NCBI RefSeq assembly: GCF_042675745.1 | Contig: NZ_JBHTJM010000010.1 | Span: forward strand, 124,001 to 188,000 | Direction of reading: 5' to 3' | DNA length: 64,000 nt | DNA from: Pseudofulvibacter geojedonensis | GTDB lineage: Bacteria; Bacteroidota; Bacteroidia; Flavobacteriales; Flavobacteriaceae | Shown here: positions 27,129-35,781 of the stretch, piece by piece | Layout of the letters: each line of letters starts with the position of its first letter | Numbering within the stretch: the first letter of the stretch is position 1 | Notes under the pieces: generated by a model | Databases searched by the model: none | What the model was told of the DNA's origin: nothing | What the model saw: the letters and a program-made list of their open reading frames with translations, nothing else | Translations under genes and position numbers: made by a program

Positions 27129-28089
27129 ACTATTTATACTCTTCTTTTTTTTAATAGTAACCTTAGTATCTTGCAATAAGGTTCAAAAAGCTGATTCAAT
27201 AAAAATAAGTTCTCTTCCAGTTGTAAAATATATAGGAGAACCTATAGATACTGTTTTAGCTTCATCTCCGGTTGTTATTAAATATACAATTAATAATAAG
27301 ATAGAAGGCATTACCTTAGAGGTATCAAATAGTTTGTCTAGTACATTAGTACTACCAAAGAAGAACAAAGCAGGTATATTAGAATACTTTATTGATGAAA
27401 TGTACACGCAAAAAGCTGGTGTTTTGAGTTGCAATTTGGTGCATAAAGGACAGATTTTGGACACTAAGCAAATAACAATTTTACCCCAAAAAAAAACAAT
27501 CAACTTAGAAACTTACTTGGGGCCTTCTTATATTTCTACCTTACCTAATGATTATGCAATGTTGGTATCTATTCCGTTTGATAAGTATGACAATCCAAAT
27601 ATGAAGCCTCTACAAGTTCAAACTTTAAACAATACCATCTTAAAAGAACAAGATCCTATAGCAGTAGATATTGTGAATTATGATATTATTCCCAGCAAGA
27701 AAAAATCGGGTAAATTATTTATAAAGGTTAAAAATGAAGATATTTCATCTAAGAGATTAGAACTTGCAATAAGACCATCTTTTGCTCAAAATTTTATGAT
27801 TGAGTACAGGCAAAATAATAATATAGCAGATGGAAAAGAACTTACAAGTGTAACAACAAGTCAAATAAAAGATGTATACGGAAATGTTATAGCAAACGGA
27901 AGTTTGGTTAGGTTTAGAATTCAAGACGCAAATACATCATATTTTGGGTATGCTAAAACTATAAACGGAGTAGCTGTTTATAAAATGGTTCATCCTAAAA
28001 AGCCAAAATCAATTTCTATCCAAGCTTTTATTGAAGGATTTGCTAAAAGCAATTATATAGAATTAAATTACGTAGCCCATGTTTTTTAA
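27121..28089 (+). CDS. Lipoprotein with bacterial Ig-like domain
   Basis: A 322-residue lipoprotein: hydrophobic start LFFFLIVTLVSCNK gives a lipobox with Cys19. Mostly beta-strands follow. The last 90 residues (VTTSQIKDVYGNVIANGSLV) resemble an invasin/Big_1-type Ig domain. It overlaps both neighbours (8 and 11 bases), so the three are translationally coupled. It probably sits in the envelope as an accessory of the polysaccharide machine; this is inferred from context only. Confidence 0.78.
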   Translation: MIRLFILFFFLIVTLVSCNKVQKADSIKISSLPVVKYIGEPIDTVLASSPVVIKYTINNKIEGITLEVSNSLSSTLVLPKKNKAGILEYFIDEMYTQKAGVLSCNLVHKGQILDTKQITILPQKKTINLETYLGPSYISTLPNDYAMLVSIPFDKYDNPNMKPLQVQTLNNTILKEQDPIAVDIVNYDIIPSKKKSGKLFIKVKNEDISSKRLELAIRPSFAQNFMIEYRQNNNIADGKELTSVTTSQIKDVYGNVIANGSLVRFRIQDANTSYFGYAKTINGVAVYKMVHPKKPKSISIQAFIEGFAKSNYIELNYVAHVF

Positions 28090-29704
28090 CACTAAATACA
28101 CAAAACGGTTATTAGCCATAATTGCATTTGTACTAGTTAGCTTATTACTTTTTGGATTGTTAGGAAAAGTATATTACGAGTTTAATTCTGGAGCAGATAG
28201 AAAACCCATATCATTAAATATTACTGAGGTATCTGATTACAATCCTAAAATTAAAATAGATACTTCCGATTTAAAAGGGCGTCGTTTAACACCAATATTA
28301 ATTAAAAATATAATTCGAGATTATGTAAGGTCATGGCAAGTAAAACAATTGGCTTTTAAAACGTATGACCATGAGTTGTTGAGTGATTATTATACAGATT
28401 CATTACAAGTAAAATTAAAAGATCAGTTAGTAAATAATGAGAAAAAGGGTATTAGTAATGAGTTTGGTACATTATCACATAATTTAAATTTTAAACTTTT
28501 TTCTGCAGACGGACAATTTATATATTTAGAAGATAATGCTGTTCCACAGTATAATTCAATTTATAAGCGAGATACATTTGTTGTTCAGACTCAGTCTGTA
28601 GATTCATATAAAGTAATACTGCTCTTAGAAGATGGTTTTTGGAGGGTTCGTCACATTCAAAAAAGTAATTCTGAACTTACTCAGAATAATGAAGTACATG
28701 CTAAAAAAATAAATATTAAACCCATAAAAGGAATTAATTATTATTCACAAAAAACACCTTGGTTTAAATTTTGGGAAAACTTTAATGTTAATGTAGTTAG
28801 CAAGGATTTTGAGAAAATTAATTCTTTAGGACTGAATACAATTAGAGTGTTTATTCCATATGAACAGTTTGGTAAAGGTAAAGTGCATATTGATAAGCTT
28901 GAAAAATTAAAATTATTACTCGATATAGCACATGCCAAAAAGCTTCAAGTAATTGTTACTTTTTTTGATTTTTATTCCAATTATGAAGTAAGCCAATATG
29001 CTACTTGTTTATCTCATGTTGAGCAAATAATAAAAGAAATAAAGAACCACCCTGCTGTTATTCAGTATGATATAAAAAATGAACCTGATTTAGACTTCAA
29101 AGCAAGGGGTAATATGCGTGTTTTAAATTGGTTAAATTTCATGTCCTACCAAATTAAACAATTAGACATGTCTACACCAATAACTATAGGTTGGAGTAAT
29201 ATAAAAAGTGCTCATAATCTTAAAAATAAGGTAGATTGTGTTTCATTTCATTATTACGATGACCCCGAGGCACTTAAAGATCAGTATGAAACTTTACAAA
29301 AAGAAACTAATAAGCCAATAATTATTCAAGAATTTGGTAAACATAGTTATAACTCTTTTTGGTTTCCATTTAGTCAATCAGAGTACAGCCAGGCTAAATA
29401 TTATAAAAGTATGCAACAACAATTTAAAAATTTAAATATAACTAATTATTTAAGTTGGACTTTGTATGATTTTCCTGAAATAGATACTCAAGTATTTGGG
29501 CGGCTTCCACATAAAAGCAATCCTCAAAAGAATTATGGTTGTATTGATGTAAATGGTAAATTAAAATTGTCGAGCCATTATTTAACTAATTCAGAATCAG
29601 AAATAGATGTCCCACTATTTAAACGACTTAATTGGTTTTATTGTTTTATTGTGATTGTACTCATTAGTATTACTATTGTTTGGGTTCTTAAGAAAAAGCT
29701 GTAA
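28079..29704 (+). CDS. Membrane-anchored GH5-like glycoside hydrolase
   Basis: A 541-residue protein with a membrane helix at each end (about 12-32 and 517-536), so its body faces the periplasm. Residues 75-205 look NTF2-like (IIRDYVRSWQVKQLAFKTYD onward). Residues 215-500 form a TIM-barrel hydrolase of the GH5/GH39 type. The acid/base Glu is in YDIKNEPDLD (about 344) and the nucleophile Glu in PIIIQEFGKHS (about 419); both are present. It overlaps the upstream lipoprotein gene. Exopolysaccharide loci often encode such hydrolases (PslG, BcsZ, PelA) to trim or release the polymer. Confidence 0.83.
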   Translation: MFFNTKYTKRLLAIIAFVLVSLLLFGLLGKVYYEFNSGADRKPISLNITEVSDYNPKIKIDTSDLKGRRLTPILIKNIIRDYVRSWQVKQLAFKTYDHELLSDYYTDSLQVKLKDQLVNNEKKGISNEFGTLSHNLNFKLFSADGQFIYLEDNAVPQYNSIYKRDTFVVQTQSVDSYKVILLLEDGFWRVRHIQKSNSELTQNNEVHAKKINIKPIKGINYYSQKTPWFKFWENFNVNVVSKDFEKINSLGLNTIRVFIPYEQFGKGKVHIDKLEKLKLLLDIAHAKKLQVIVTFFDFYSNYEVSQYATCLSHVEQIIKEIKNHPAVIQYDIKNEPDLDFKARGNMRVLNWLNFMSYQIKQLDMSTPITIGWSNIKSAHNLKNKVDCVSFHYYDDPEALKDQYETLQKETNKPIIIQEFGKHSYNSFWFPFSQSEYSQAKYYKSMQQQFKNLNITNYLSWTLYDFPEIDTQVFGRLPHKSNPQKNYGCIDVNGKLKLSSHYLTNSESEIDVPLFKRLNWFYCFIVIVLISITIVWVLKKKL

Positions 29705-29747
29705 GCTAGTAATATAATTTTATCATATAACATACGATGCTACTACC

Positions 29748-29777
29748 ATTCATCTACACTAATAATGCATCTAACGA
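29748..29777 (+). promoter_or_regulatory. Direct-repeat operator E (LytTR-like)
   Basis: ATTCATCTA at 29748-29756 and ATCTAACGA at 29769-29777 have a 21-base period, inside the 140-base gap before the GT4 gene. A -7-like TACTTTTA is at 29808. Confidence 0.5.
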
Positions 29778-29844
29778 AATTAAACTGTTTTTTTTAGCAA
29801 CTGCTTGTACTTTTAATCTGTAGAAACCCTTTAAAGAGTGTAAT

Positions 29845-31035
29845 ATGAAAATTGGTATAGTGACATCTTTTCCGCCTAGTAAGGTTACATTAAATGAATA
29901 TGCTTATCATTTAGTTAAAAATTTTGTAGAAAAAGAAGAGATAGAGGAAGTTGTATTGTTCTGTGACAAAACAAAAGAAAAGAAGGTTTTAGATTTTCCA
30001 TACTCAGAAAAAGTAACTATTGTAGAGTGTTGGAAGTTTAATTCGTATACATCGTTATTTAGAATTTTAAAATCTATTAAATCACAAGGCCCAAGCCATG
30101 TGTTGTTCAATCTTCAGTTTATGAAGTTTGGCGATAAAAAAGTGGTAGCAGCATTAGGATTATTGGCTCCTATGTTAACAAGGTTGTTAGGGGTAAAGAA
30201 CACAGTTTTAATACATAATATATTAGAAACAGTAGATTTATCTAGTGCGGGCTTTACTAATAATCCAATTTTAAAAGGGGTATATAATACAATTGGTTAT
30301 GTTCTAACTAAACTAATTTTGTGTGCAAATCAGGTTGCTGTTACAATACCTAAGTACAAACGAATTTTAGAGTCGAAATATAAAGCTGGTAATGTGGTAC
30401 ATATACCTCATGGTACATTTGAAATACCAGAACTACCAAATTATAAAGTTAAGAAAGGAACAAAACAAGTAATGGCTTTTGGAAAGTTTGGTACATACAA
30501 AAAAGTTGAAACTCTAATAGAAGCTGTAAAACGTGTTAGGCAGCGTATAAGAGAAGATATAGAAGTAGTAATTGCAGGTACTAGTAATCCTAACACACCA
30601 AATTATTTGAAAAATGTACAAGAGCAGTATAAGCATTTAGATTTTATACGTTTCACTGGTTATGTAGAAGAAGAAGATGTACAAACCATTTTTAATGAAG
30701 CGGCAATTGTAGCCTTTCCATATACATCTACCACAGGGAGTTCTGGTGTTTTACACCAGGCAGGAAGTTATGGTAAAGCAACAATACTACCCAATATAGG
30801 AGATCTAAAAGAACTCATAACAGACGAGGGATATACAGGAGAGTTTTTTAACCCTTTAAATGTAGAAAGCCTAGCTAATGCTATACAGGTTTTAGTACTA
30901 AATGATGTTAAAAGAATTCAAATAGGTAAACAAAATTATCGCGCAGCTACAGCTTATCCAATGTCAAAAATTTGTGATAAGTATATAGAAGTATTTAATA
31001 ATGACAATTTAATAGCAGAGGTTGCAACACTTTAA
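29845..31035 (+). CDS. Family 4 glycosyltransferase (GT-B)
   Basis: A 396-residue retaining GT-B glycosyltransferase. The N-terminal half begins MKIGIVTSFPPSKVTLNEY. The C-terminal half has the nucleotide-sugar region VMAFGKFGTYKKVETLIEAV and an EAAIVAFPYTSTTGSSGVLH segment, where the canonical E-x7-E motif is only partly kept. It is soluble and cytoplasmic with a possible peripheral amphipathic segment near residue 110. Donor and acceptor are unknown. Operator E and a strong terminator make it a separate transcription unit within the locus. Confidence 0.88.
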   Translation: MKIGIVTSFPPSKVTLNEYAYHLVKNFVEKEEIEEVVLFCDKTKEKKVLDFPYSEKVTIVECWKFNSYTSLFRILKSIKSQGPSHVLFNLQFMKFGDKKVVAALGLLAPMLTRLLGVKNTVLIHNILETVDLSSAGFTNNPILKGVYNTIGYVLTKLILCANQVAVTIPKYKRILESKYKAGNVVHIPHGTFEIPELPNYKVKKGTKQVMAFGKFGTYKKVETLIEAVKRVRQRIREDIEVVIAGTSNPNTPNYLKNVQEQYKHLDFIRFTGYVEEEDVQTIFNEAAIVAFPYTSTTGSSGVLHQAGSYGKATILPNIGDLKELITDEGYTGEFFNPLNVESLANAIQVLVLNDVKRIQIGKQNYRAATAYPMSKICDKYIEVFNNDNLIAEVATL

Positions 31036-31076
31036 ATGTTTTTATTGATAGTATTTAATGCGTAATGTATACTCAC

Positions 31077-31108
31077 AAGCCAGCTTTAAATTAATTTAAA
31101 GCTGGCTT
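31077..31108. terminator. Perfect 32-base palindromic terminator
   Basis: AAGCCAGCTTTAAATT at 31077-31092 is followed directly by its exact reverse complement at 31093-31108. It lies 42 bases past the GT4 stop, and flanking T tracts are short (CCTTATTTATT). Confidence 0.7.
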
Positions 31109-31542
31109 CCTTATTTATTATAAATAAGAGTTTTTTGTAGTAAAACAATATTTATAATTTTTATTTCGATCAATCTTCTTTCTTATTAAAAATGTATAGA
31201 TGAATTTTCTATTAGAGATATTTGGTTTGTAATACCTATTATAATCTATATGCTAAGTGTTTTTTTGATTCTATTCTTAGGAAATAGTTAGAAATATTAA
31301 ACTACTTTTTTTGTAATGAAATAGGTTTAGTATAAGTCTTGTTTTAACTGATAATACATACCGTGTTTAGGTAAAAACCTCGTTTATTTTAAATAAACTG
31401 TATGAGTAGAAATTTTGTTAAGAATAAGTATTTTGCCTTTTCTTGATTAGCGTAAGTACTCTTAAAAAAAAGAAACTTAATATACGATCAAAATTTTTAA
31501 TGATATAACAGTTACACTAGTAAAAGTTCTCCTGTATATTAG
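31109..31542. other. Gene-free AT-rich gap
   Basis: About 430 bases between the GT4 terminator and the flippase stop codon. No ORF with a plausible start, no leader-peptide/terminator pair and no operator repeat was seen. One 35-codon open frame around 31195-31290 reads like a hydrophobic helix but lacks a start codon and follows a stop. It may be decayed coding sequence. Confidence 0.5.
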
Positions 31543-32775
31543 TTACTTCCTGCTAAAAAAATATGCTAATAATATAATTAGTAACACACTCATTATGGCA
31601 ATTTGAACTTGAACAACTTGAGTTAAAGAGTTATGAAATAATGCTATTGAAACTAACTGAAGACTAGCAAAACCAAAGGCAAGAATAACTGGTTTGTATA
31701 TAGACAATGATAAATAGTAATAGCAAAATAAATTTGCTAGAGCAAACAAAGAAGTGGCTAATGCATATTGGTAAAGTAACGGAGCCATTTCTATATAAGC
31801 TTCACCAAAAAATATAGAGATAATTAATTCTGGACAAATAGCACAGCCAACAACTAAAGCAGTTGTAATACATAAGATGCCTTTAAAGTATGGTAATAAT
31901 ATTATTTTGGGGTTTTTACCACTGTGTTTTGCCTCAATAACTTTGGGTATAAAAACCATAATAAGCATCCATATCATAAAATATACTACACGCCCTATTA
32001 AGGCTAAAGATGCATATAAACCAGCTTGATGGGCATCAAAGTAGTGTTTAACTAATAATATATCAGAATTGTTAATTATAATTTGTGTGCACTCATAAAT
32101 ACCTGTAAAACTTAAAAATGTAATAATGGGTTTAGTAATTGAACTTGATAGTTTAAATGAGTTGATAAGTAAAGACCATTTAAAACTATTTGGCCATAAG
32201 CCTGCGATAAAAGAGACTAATATACCGATGCTAACCGCTACAATTGGAGATAAAGAAGTTGTGAAAATTAATAAAAATGATATTACAAACCTAAACACCA
32301 TTTCAGAAATATATGATATAGATAGTTTAATGAAATCTTGTTGCCCCTGATTTAAACCACGAGTAACACTCATTACAAAATATACTGGTATACCCATACC
32401 AAAGAAATAAAATACGGTAGGAGATTGTATTTTAAAAGTATTGGCTAGTGGAGTTGCAAAAAGAATAAAAAGAGCAGCAAATATAAACCCTAATCCAATA
32501 GCCCATTTGTAGAGATAACTTGTAAAGGCTATTTTGTTTTTTGTATTTAACTCAATAACATATTTAGTTGCAACTAATTGTATGGTCATTGCCAAGAAAG
32601 ATAAAGCTAATAATAATGTTACTAAAAAAGCTATTTCTGAGAAAACAACAGGCCCCATAAGTCGTCCCATTAGTAAATTAAAAGCATAATTGCCAATATT
32701 TACCAATAGGACACTGAGGAAAAAAACATGAGAGCTACTCAGCTGTTTTCTAGCTATTTTAATAAGTGTTTGCAT
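31543..32775 (-). CDS. Wzx-like polysaccharide flippase
   Basis: A 410-residue protein with about twelve membrane helices. It begins with an amphipathic segment and VNIGNYAFNLLMGRLMGPVVF, the typical opening of MATE/Wzx-type oligosaccharide flippases (polysaccharide_synt family). It would move lipid-linked glycan, or polymer as in PelG, across the inner membrane. It follows the STAS gene by 2 bases on the same transcript. No Wzy polymerase or Wzz was found in the window. Confidence 0.88.
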   Translation of the reverse strand: MQTLIKIARKQLSSSHVFFLSVLLVNIGNYAFNLLMGRLMGPVVFSEIAFLVTLLLALSFLAMTIQLVATKYVIELNTKNKIAFTSYLYKWAIGLGFIFAALFILFATPLANTFKIQSPTVFYFFGMGIPVYFVMSVTRGLNQGQQDFIKLSISYISEMVFRFVISFLLIFTTSLSPIVAVSIGILVSFIAGLWPNSFKWSLLINSFKLSSSITKPIITFLSFTGIYECTQIIINNSDILLVKHYFDAHQAGLYASLALIGRVVYFMIWMLIMVFIPKVIEAKHSGKNPKIILLPYFKGILCITTALVVGCAICPELIISIFFGEAYIEMAPLLYQYALATSLFALANLFCYYYLSLSIYKPVILAFGFASLQLVSIALFHNSLTQVVQVQIAIMSVLLIILLAYFFSRK

Positions 32776-32777
32776 AA

Positions 32778-33077
32778 TTATATAAAATCACTTTTAATGA
32801 TATACTTCAAGCTGCTTTTTGCAATTTTGTCATTAATTTTAGCGTTTGTTTTGCCAACTACATACAATATTTTATTATTTCTAATTGCATTTTTATAGAT
32901 GTCGTGTATTGCTTTAATACCTGAATAGTCAATACTAGAAAGTTTATCTAAGTTAATAATTATATCATTTTTTGTTGAAAGTAAAGCTTTGAAATAATTT
33001 TTTAAATTATTAGAATTTTCATTAACTAATTTTCCATTTACTTCATATATACCTTGGTTGTAATTGATTTGTAACAT
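32778..33077 (-). CDS. STAS-domain protein
   Basis: A 99-residue single STAS domain of the anti-sigma-antagonist (SpoIIAA) type. The phosphorylatable serine is conserved (Ser52 in LSSIDYSGIKAIHDI). No anti-sigma kinase or phosphatase partner is in the window. It is co-transcribed with the flippase. Single STAS proteins elsewhere act in partner-switching control of biofilm or polysaccharide secretion; that role here is inferred. Confidence 0.85.
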   Translation of the reverse strand: MLQINYNQGIYEVNGKLVNENSNNLKNYFKALLSTKNDIIINLDKLSSIDYSGIKAIHDIYKNAIRNNKILYVVGKTNAKINDKIAKSSLKYIIKSDFI

Positions 33078-33139
33078 AATATAATCGTTGTTTGATTTGT
33101 ATACTACAAAGATTTACTTTTTTACAACTTTAATTACTT

Positions 33140-33169
33140 ATCTTTCGATAGAACGCAGGTTACTGTCGA
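33140..33169. promoter_or_regulatory. Direct repeat F between STAS and TPR-barrel genes
   Basis: ATCTTTCGA at 33140-33148 and TACTGTCGA at 33161-33169 have a 21-base period with the CGA end conserved, in the divergent promoter region. It is a weaker match than operators A, B, C and E. Confidence 0.4.
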
Positions 33170-33219
33170 TTATTGAAAGCTTATTTCGTTGTAACTTGTA
33201 GCAATGCTAATCAATACGT

Positions 33220-34704
33220 ATGAGTAAGTCATTTAAATTAATTTTAAGTTTATTGTTTTTTTGTTTCGTAAATGTTTTATGGTCTCAAAATGAAATAGAT
33301 ACGGGGTTTGAATTATTAGAAAAAGGTGAGTTTAAAAAAGCAGAACAGTTCTTTAAAAGTTACCTTAATAAATTTCCAGATAACCGTACAGCTCAATTGT
33401 GTTATGGCCGAGCAGTTGGGTTAAGTGGAAATCCTGAAAAAGCGCTGTCGATATTTGATATGTTGTTAGAGTTAGATCCAAAGAATATAGAGTTTTTAAT
33501 AAACAAAGCAGAAGCTTATTTATGGTTAAAAAAGTATAAAGAAGGATTAAAGTCGTATGAGTTTATTATGACTTTAGATCCTAATAATCCTATTGTACAT
33601 ATGGGTTTAGCGAATTCTTATAGTAGTTTGAATCAATATAATAATGCTATAAAATACTATAAAAAATCACTGGCATTAAACAATACGATTCTTGGAACTA
33701 AGATAGGGTTGGCTTTTACTTATCATGCTAATAATGAAAATAAAAAGGCTCTTACTGTTATTGCAGAAATATTAGAAGTCAACCCGAATGAAGAAAATAT
33801 AAAAAAGCTACAGTTAAAAATTAAGAAGCTATATAAGCCAGAAGTTTCACAGGATTTTAAACTGACTTTCGATAGTGGAGACAATAGTAATTTTCATTCA
33901 GAAACTAAGTTGAAGTATCCAATTAACACCAAACACAAAATAGGATTAACATATAGATATTCACACTTTAAAAATTCAATATCTCAAAATATAGCTAATC
34001 AAAATACATTTAATTTTGATTACTCAGTTAGTTTAAGAAATACTATTAAAGTGGTGTCTAATATAGGTTGTTTAATTTCTAGTTCAAATCAATCATATTC
34101 AGATTTCATATTTAAGCTTGGTTTAGAAACTAAGCCAAAGCATAATCAAAACTTAAATGTTTACATATCTAAAGAATACCATAATTTTAATGTTGATTTA
34201 ATAAATTTAGACATTGCCCAATATCATGGTATTGTAAATTATCATTGGTTTACAAGGTCTAGAATAGGACTTTATGGTCAGTACATATATACACACCAAA
34301 CAGACGAAAATTCTAGAAACTTAGGTTTCTTATCGTTATATTATTCATTTAATACAAAGCAATTAATAAAACTAGGACTTAATGGTAATTACATAAGTTT
34401 TAGTGAATCAAAACCACTTCAATACTTTAGTCCAGACTCGTATACTTTAGGAGAAATATTTGCAGAAACAAAAATAAAAAACAAAAGTAATAAACTTGAA
34501 ATGATGATGTTAGCGGCTGTTGGTGTACAAATTTTCGATGCTAATTCTAGCCAGTCTACCTACAGGTTAGAGGCTAGTTTAGCTTATAAAGTTAAGGATA
34601 AATTTATAGCTAAATTATATGGTTCACATAGTAATATAGCGTCTAGTAATGCAGCTGGATTTGAGTTTTCATCTATAGGGTTAAATTTGTTATACAAATT
34701 TTAA
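33220..34704 (+). CDS. TPR / outer-membrane beta-barrel export protein
   Basis: A 494-residue protein. It has a signal peptide (ending NVLWSQ) and about five TPR repeats at residues 24-205 (LLEKGEFKKAEQFFKSYLNK; AYLWLKKYKEGLKSYE). A C-terminal beta-barrel of about 280 residues ends in a typical aromatic terminus, GLNLLYKF. This TPR-plus-barrel layout is that of polysaccharide export porins (PelB, PgaA, BcsC) and of YaiO. It is the likely outer-membrane exit of the locus. It ends tail-to-tail (4-base overlap) with the LytTR gene. Confidence 0.85.
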   Translation: MSKSFKLILSLLFFCFVNVLWSQNEIDTGFELLEKGEFKKAEQFFKSYLNKFPDNRTAQLCYGRAVGLSGNPEKALSIFDMLLELDPKNIEFLINKAEAYLWLKKYKEGLKSYEFIMTLDPNNPIVHMGLANSYSSLNQYNNAIKYYKKSLALNNTILGTKIGLAFTYHANNENKKALTVIAEILEVNPNEENIKKLQLKIKKLYKPEVSQDFKLTFDSGDNSNFHSETKLKYPINTKHKIGLTYRYSHFKNSISQNIANQNTFNFDYSVSLRNTIKVVSNIGCLISSSNQSYSDFIFKLGLETKPKHNQNLNVYISKEYHNFNVDLINLDIAQYHGIVNYHWFTRSRIGLYGQYIYTHQTDENSRNLGFLSLYYSFNTKQLIKLGLNGNYISFSESKPLQYFSPDSYTLGEIFAETKIKNKSNKLEMMMLAAVGVQIFDANSSQSTYRLEASLAYKVKDKFIAKLYGSHSNIASSNAAGFEFSSIGLNLLYKF

Positions 34705-35414
34705 TTTAACCTATTTAAACGTTTGATTAATTCAGGCTTGTTTGATCGACTTACGGGAACGACGTCTTTTTTAATTAATACACTATTATCTTCAATATCT
34801 ATAATTTCTTTTAAATTTATAATATAAGATCGGTGTACTTTAAGGAATAACTCTTGAGGTAACTTTTCCTCAATTTTTTTCATAGTTGTGTGTACTATAT
34901 GATTTTTTTGATTGGTTTTAATATTGATGTAATCTCCTTTGGCTTGAATTAAATAAATGTCTGACATTAATATTTTTACTAAACGTCTATCAATATTTAC
35001 ATACAGTTCATTATTACCTTCTTCTTTAACTTCAGAATTGTTACCAGTAGTTGTTTTAGTAGTATTATAATCTATTTTAGTAACGGCCTTTATAAAGCGT
35101 GGAAATTTAATGGGTTTAACCAAATAATCTATAATGCATTTATATTCAAAAGCATTCAGAGCAAAATTACTGTCAGAAGTTGTTAATACAACATTTGATT
35201 GGTTGTGTAAACTATCAATAAAATCAAAGCCATTAAGCTCTGGCATATGAATATCTAAGAAAATTAAATCTACCTCATTGTTATTGATAAAAGTAATAGC
35301 ATCTAATGCTTTACCAAACGAACCTATTACGTTTAAATGATCTATTTTATTACAATATCCTTCAATAATAACTCTTGCTAGTTCTTCATCATCAATAATA
35401 ATACAATTCATCAT
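34701..35414 (-). CDS. LytTR-family response regulator
   Basis: A 237-residue regulator: receiver (Asp54 in LIFLDIHMPELNG, Lys in YLVKPI) and a LytTR DNA-binding domain (about 135-235; LIQAKGDYINIKT, LFLKVHRSYIINL). It overlaps the HPt gene by 4 bases (ATGA). No LytS-type kinase is adjacent, so the phosphate probably comes through the HPt protein. LytTR proteins bind 9-base direct repeats with 12-13 base spacers, the geometry of the repeats found at 17556, 20267, 23977 and 29748. Confidence 0.95.
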   Translation of the reverse strand: MMNCIIIDDEELARVIIEGYCNKIDHLNVIGSFGKALDAITFINNNEVDLIFLDIHMPELNGFDFIDSLHNQSNVVLTTSDSNFALNAFEYKCIIDYLVKPIKFPRFIKAVTKIDYNTTKTTTGNNSEVKEEGNNELYVNIDRRLVKILMSDIYLIQAKGDYINIKTNQKNHIVHTTMKKIEEKLPQELFLKVHRSYIINLKEIIDIEDNSVLIKKDVVPVSRSNKPELIKRLNRLN

Positions 35415-35731
35415 AAACTTAAAGTGGTTAAATACGCTTCGATAGTAGCGAGTAATTCTTCAAAACTATCTTTTAAATCCAATTTATTATTTTTTAATTC
35501 AACTTCAAAATCTTGAGCTAATTTAAATCCTTCTTCTAAGTCTAATAAATTAATTTTGTGTTTTAATTTATGAATTATTAAAGCAGACTCCTGATATTTA
35601 TTTTGCTCAAGATAGAAATAGTAATCTTGTTTTTCTTTTGGGAATTCCTGTTTAATAATGTCAATCATTTTTTTCTTAAAAACATCATCTCCGTCAGAAA
35701 TTTCCTCGATTTTTTTTAAGTTAGGTCCCAT
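35411..35731 (-). CDS. Histidine phosphotransfer (HPt) protein
   Basis: A 106-residue, all-helical protein. ALIIHKLKHKINLLDLEEG carries the HPt signature, with His54 as phospho-site and Lys55/Lys57 after it. Stand-alone HPt proteins shuttle phosphate between two receivers. Coupled to the LytTR regulator, it can link the H-NOX-associated kinase and stand-alone receiver (20.4-23.1 kb) to that regulator. A -7-like TATATTTA lies just upstream; alternatively it is read through from cysM, 50 bases upstream. Confidence 0.85.
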   Translation of the reverse strand: MGPNLKKIEEISDGDDVFKKKMIDIIKQEFPKEKQDYYFYLEQNKYQESALIIHKLKHKINLLDLEEGFKLAQDFEVELKNNKLDLKDSFEELLATIEAYLTTLSL

Positions 35732-35781
35732 AACGTAAATATAATATATATTTAAATAAACCGTATTATAAAGCGATGTTT

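Noticed and set aside
31109..31542. Possible small membrane-protein ORF around 31195-31290
   Set aside because: The frame lacks any start codon and follows a stop; no promoter or conservation evidence.
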